Source: an uncultured Gammaproteobacteria bacterium (GTDB lineage Bacteria; Pseudomonadota; Gammaproteobacteria; Arenicellales; JAANXG01). Taken from it: a stretch of DNA of 64,000 bases. The position numbers were made by a program, and so were the translations under genes. Where the stretch lies: assembly GCA_947259175.1 (NCBI GenBank), contig CAMYKW010000019.1:1-64000 (forward strand), in the 5' to 3' direction. Position 1 is the stretch's first letter. Each line of letters begins with the position of its first letter. This document shows, piece by piece, positions 62,584-64,000 of this stretch. The notes beneath the pieces were generated by a model, which saw nothing but the letters and a program-made list of their open reading frames with translations, searched no databases and had not been told where the DNA came from.

Positions 62584-64000
62584 GATCTTGTCCTGACCCG
62601 CGAGGTACAACCAGGTCTCCACAACCGTATCCGGGTTGAGGGAAATACTGCTTATACCCTGATCCATTAACCAGCGCGCCAGATCTGGGTGATCCGACGG
62701 TCCTTGACCGCAGATGCCGATATACTTGTTCGCACGGTTACAGGCCTGAATCGCTCGGCGCAACAACTCCTTCACTGCCGGATCGCGTTCGTCGAATAGG
62801 TGAGCTATGACGGCGGAGTCGCGGTCCAGGCCGAGTGTCAACTGTGTGAGGTCGTTGGAGCCGATGGAGAAACCGTCGAAACGCTCGAGAAATTGCTCCG
62901 CCAACAGGGCATTGGAAGGAATCTCGCACATCATGATGATCTTGAGGTCGTTGCCGCCCCGCTGCAATCCGTTATCCGCGAGCAAGGCAAGTACCCGGTC
63001 TGCTTCCGCGACGGTGCGGACGAAAGGAATCATGATCCACACATTCGTCAAACCCATTTCGTCACGCACAAACTTGAGGGCGCGACATTCCAACTCGAAG
63101 CAATCGCGAAACGATTCGCTCACATACCGCGCCGCACCGCGAAAACCCAGCATCGGGTTTTCTTCACGGGGTTCGTATCGCTCCCCGCCCAGCATGTTTG
63201 CGTATTCGTTGGACTTGAAGTCGGACAATCGTACGATCACCGCTTGCGGGGTAAACGCCGCGGCCAACGTCGAGATTCCCTCGATTAGTTTTTGCACATA
63301 AAAGTCGACCGGTCCCTCGTATCCGGCGCTGCGGCGGTCAATTTCTTCTCTGACGGCGAGGTCTTGTTGCCTGTAATCCAGCAACGCCTTGGGGTGTATA
63401 CCGATCGTGTTGTTAATGATGAACTCCAGACGCGCAAGCCCGATGCCGGCGTTCGGAAGCCACTGGAAGTCGAACGCCCGTTCCGGGTTGCCGATGTTCA
63501 TGCTGATTTTGAACGGCAGTTCCGGCATCTTTTCGAGGCTGATTTCGCGCACTTCGAAGTCGAGGATGCCGTTGTATATCTTCCCGGTGTCGCCCTCCGC
63601 ACACGATACCGTGACCTGCATCCCGGTGGATAATATCCCGGTGGCGTCACTGCAGCCGACGACGGCCGGTGAACCGAGTTCGCGCGCGACAATGGCGGCG
63701 TGACACGTGCGTCCGCCTCGGTTGGTGACTATGGCGGCCGCGCGCTTCATCACCGGTTCCCAATCCGGGTCGGTCATGTCGGTGACCAAAACATCGCCTT
63801 CCCGCACCATGGACAGTTCATCAACAGTGGGTACGACACGAACGATTCCGGCGCCGATGCGCTTTCCAATGCTGCGGCCGGTGACCAGCACCTCTCCATC
63901 CTGCGTGAGGCGGTAACGTTTCAGTATCCCTTTGTTGCCGCGGCTCTCCACCGTCTCCGGGCGCGCCTGCAGGATGTACAGGCGACCGTCTCTACCATCC
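62581..64000 (-). CDS. ppsA: phosphoenolpyruvate synthase, C-terminal part (runs off window)
   Basis: About 472 residues of the C-terminal region; the N-terminal nucleotide-binding domain lies beyond 64000. The first complete residues read [18 protein letters not shown]. The swivelling phospho-histidine domain is seen as [19 protein letters not shown], and the PEP/pyruvate-binding barrel includes [20 protein letters not shown] (in part), [37 protein letters not shown], and [19 protein letters not shown], ending with [20 protein letters not shown]. The enzyme makes PEP from pyruvate for gluconeogenesis. Its TAA stop lies in the repeat element. Confidence 0.97.
   Translation of the reverse strand, partial: DGRDGRLYILQARPETVESRGNKGILKRYRLTQDGEVLVTGRSIGKRIGAGIVRVVPTVDELSMVREGDVLVTDMTDPDWEPVMKRAAAIVTNRGGRTCHAAIVARELGSPAVVGCSDATGILSTGMQVTVSCAEGDTGKIYNGILDFEVREISLEKMPELPFKISMNIGNPERAFDFQWLPNAGIGLARLEFIINNTIGIHPKALLDYRQQDLAVREEIDRRSAGYEGPVDFYVQKLIEGISTLAAAFTPQAVIVRLSDFKSNEYANMLGGERYEPREENPMLGFRGAARYVSESFRDCFELECRALKFVRDEMGLTNVWIMIPFVRTVAEADRVLALLADNGLQRGGNDLKIIMMCEIPSNALLAEQFLERFDGFSIGSNDLTQLTLGLDRDSAVIAHLFDERDPAVKELLRRAIQACNRANKYIGICGQGPSDHPDLARWLMDQGISSISLNPDTVVETWLYLAGQDKI

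Noticed and set aside
1-64000. CRISPR arrays, rRNA genes, integrases or full insertion sequences
   Set aside because: No regularly spaced repeats, no rRNA sequence and no transposase- or integrase-like protein were found.

Overview
The window reads as chromosomal DNA from a GC-rich, sulfur-oxidising gammaproteobacterium that is probably autotrophic. Three things point to this. First, several blocks have typical gammaproteobacterial gene order: zapA / 6S RNA / 5-formyl-THF cyclo-ligase, divergent from UPF0149 / pepP / ubiH / ubiI; mutY / yggX; and thiS / thiG / trmB. Second, dissimilatory adenylylsulfate reductase (aprBA) is present. Third, ubiquinone-type hydroxylases occur with a Fur-controlled ferric iron transporter. 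I see no rRNA, CRISPR array, phage or full insertion sequence. The visible mobile DNA consists of small non-coding inverted-repeat elements at 1-216, 41547-41732 and 62414-62583.

Layout. 1-3.3 kb: small DUF411 and DUF302 proteins, yggX/mutY, and tRNA-Gly(CCC) followed by an EF-Tu-domain-II mini-protein. 3.4-6.7 kb: thiamine thiazole genes, trmB and a glycosidase-fold protein. 6.7-12.8 kb, minus strand: a catabolic block with CoA transferase, enoyl-CoA hydratase, TRAP transporter (dctM, dctQ, dctP) and a glyoxylate-type class V aminotransferase. It is divergent from a giant FAD/Fe-S 2-hydroxyacid dehydrogenase at 13-16 kb. 16-23.7 kb: rpiA, ilvA, an orphan membrane protein, a phosphopantetheinyl transferase, YdcF, a cyclophilin, an EVE protein and cyclo-ligase. 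23.7-30.3 kb: the 6S RNA, cell-division and ubiquinone block plus a cation/proton antiporter. 30.2-34.4 kb: an iron block with fur, an fbpAB-type transporter and a PhnD-like binding protein.

34.9-41.4 kb: the complete glycine-decarboxylase set gcvT-gcvH-gcvPA-(tpx)-gcvPB, followed by a PfkB kinase and a VOC protein. 41.8-53.9 kb: a second-type EF-G, an EamA transporter, isocitrate dehydrogenase fused to a CBS pair, a cytoplasmic-looking gamma-glutamyltransferase, a DUF255 thioredoxin-fold protein and lgt. 54.1-57.7 kb: aprB, aprA, a strong terminator and a YkgJ-like cysteine-cluster protein. 57.7-64 kb: a cyclophilin-like protein, a 5'-3' exonuclease, exeA/exeB-like genes, an ArsR regulator, and the C-terminal part of phosphoenolpyruvate synthase running off the window.

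How the genes may work together. Oxidation of a 2-hydroxyacid (perhaps glycolate), transamination of glyoxylate to glycine, and glycine cleavage with C1 recovery through folate could form a photorespiration-like salvage route for a Calvin-cycle autotroph. rpiA, cyclo-ligase and PEP synthase fit the same central carbon theme. This linkage is inference, because the substrate of the dehydrogenase is not proven by sequence. The observations most worth following are the isocitrate dehydrogenase-CBS fusion, tpx embedded in the gcv cluster, the inverted-repeat elements that carry the stop codons of flanking genes, and the 6S RNA whose closing stem contains a possible start codon of the next gene.
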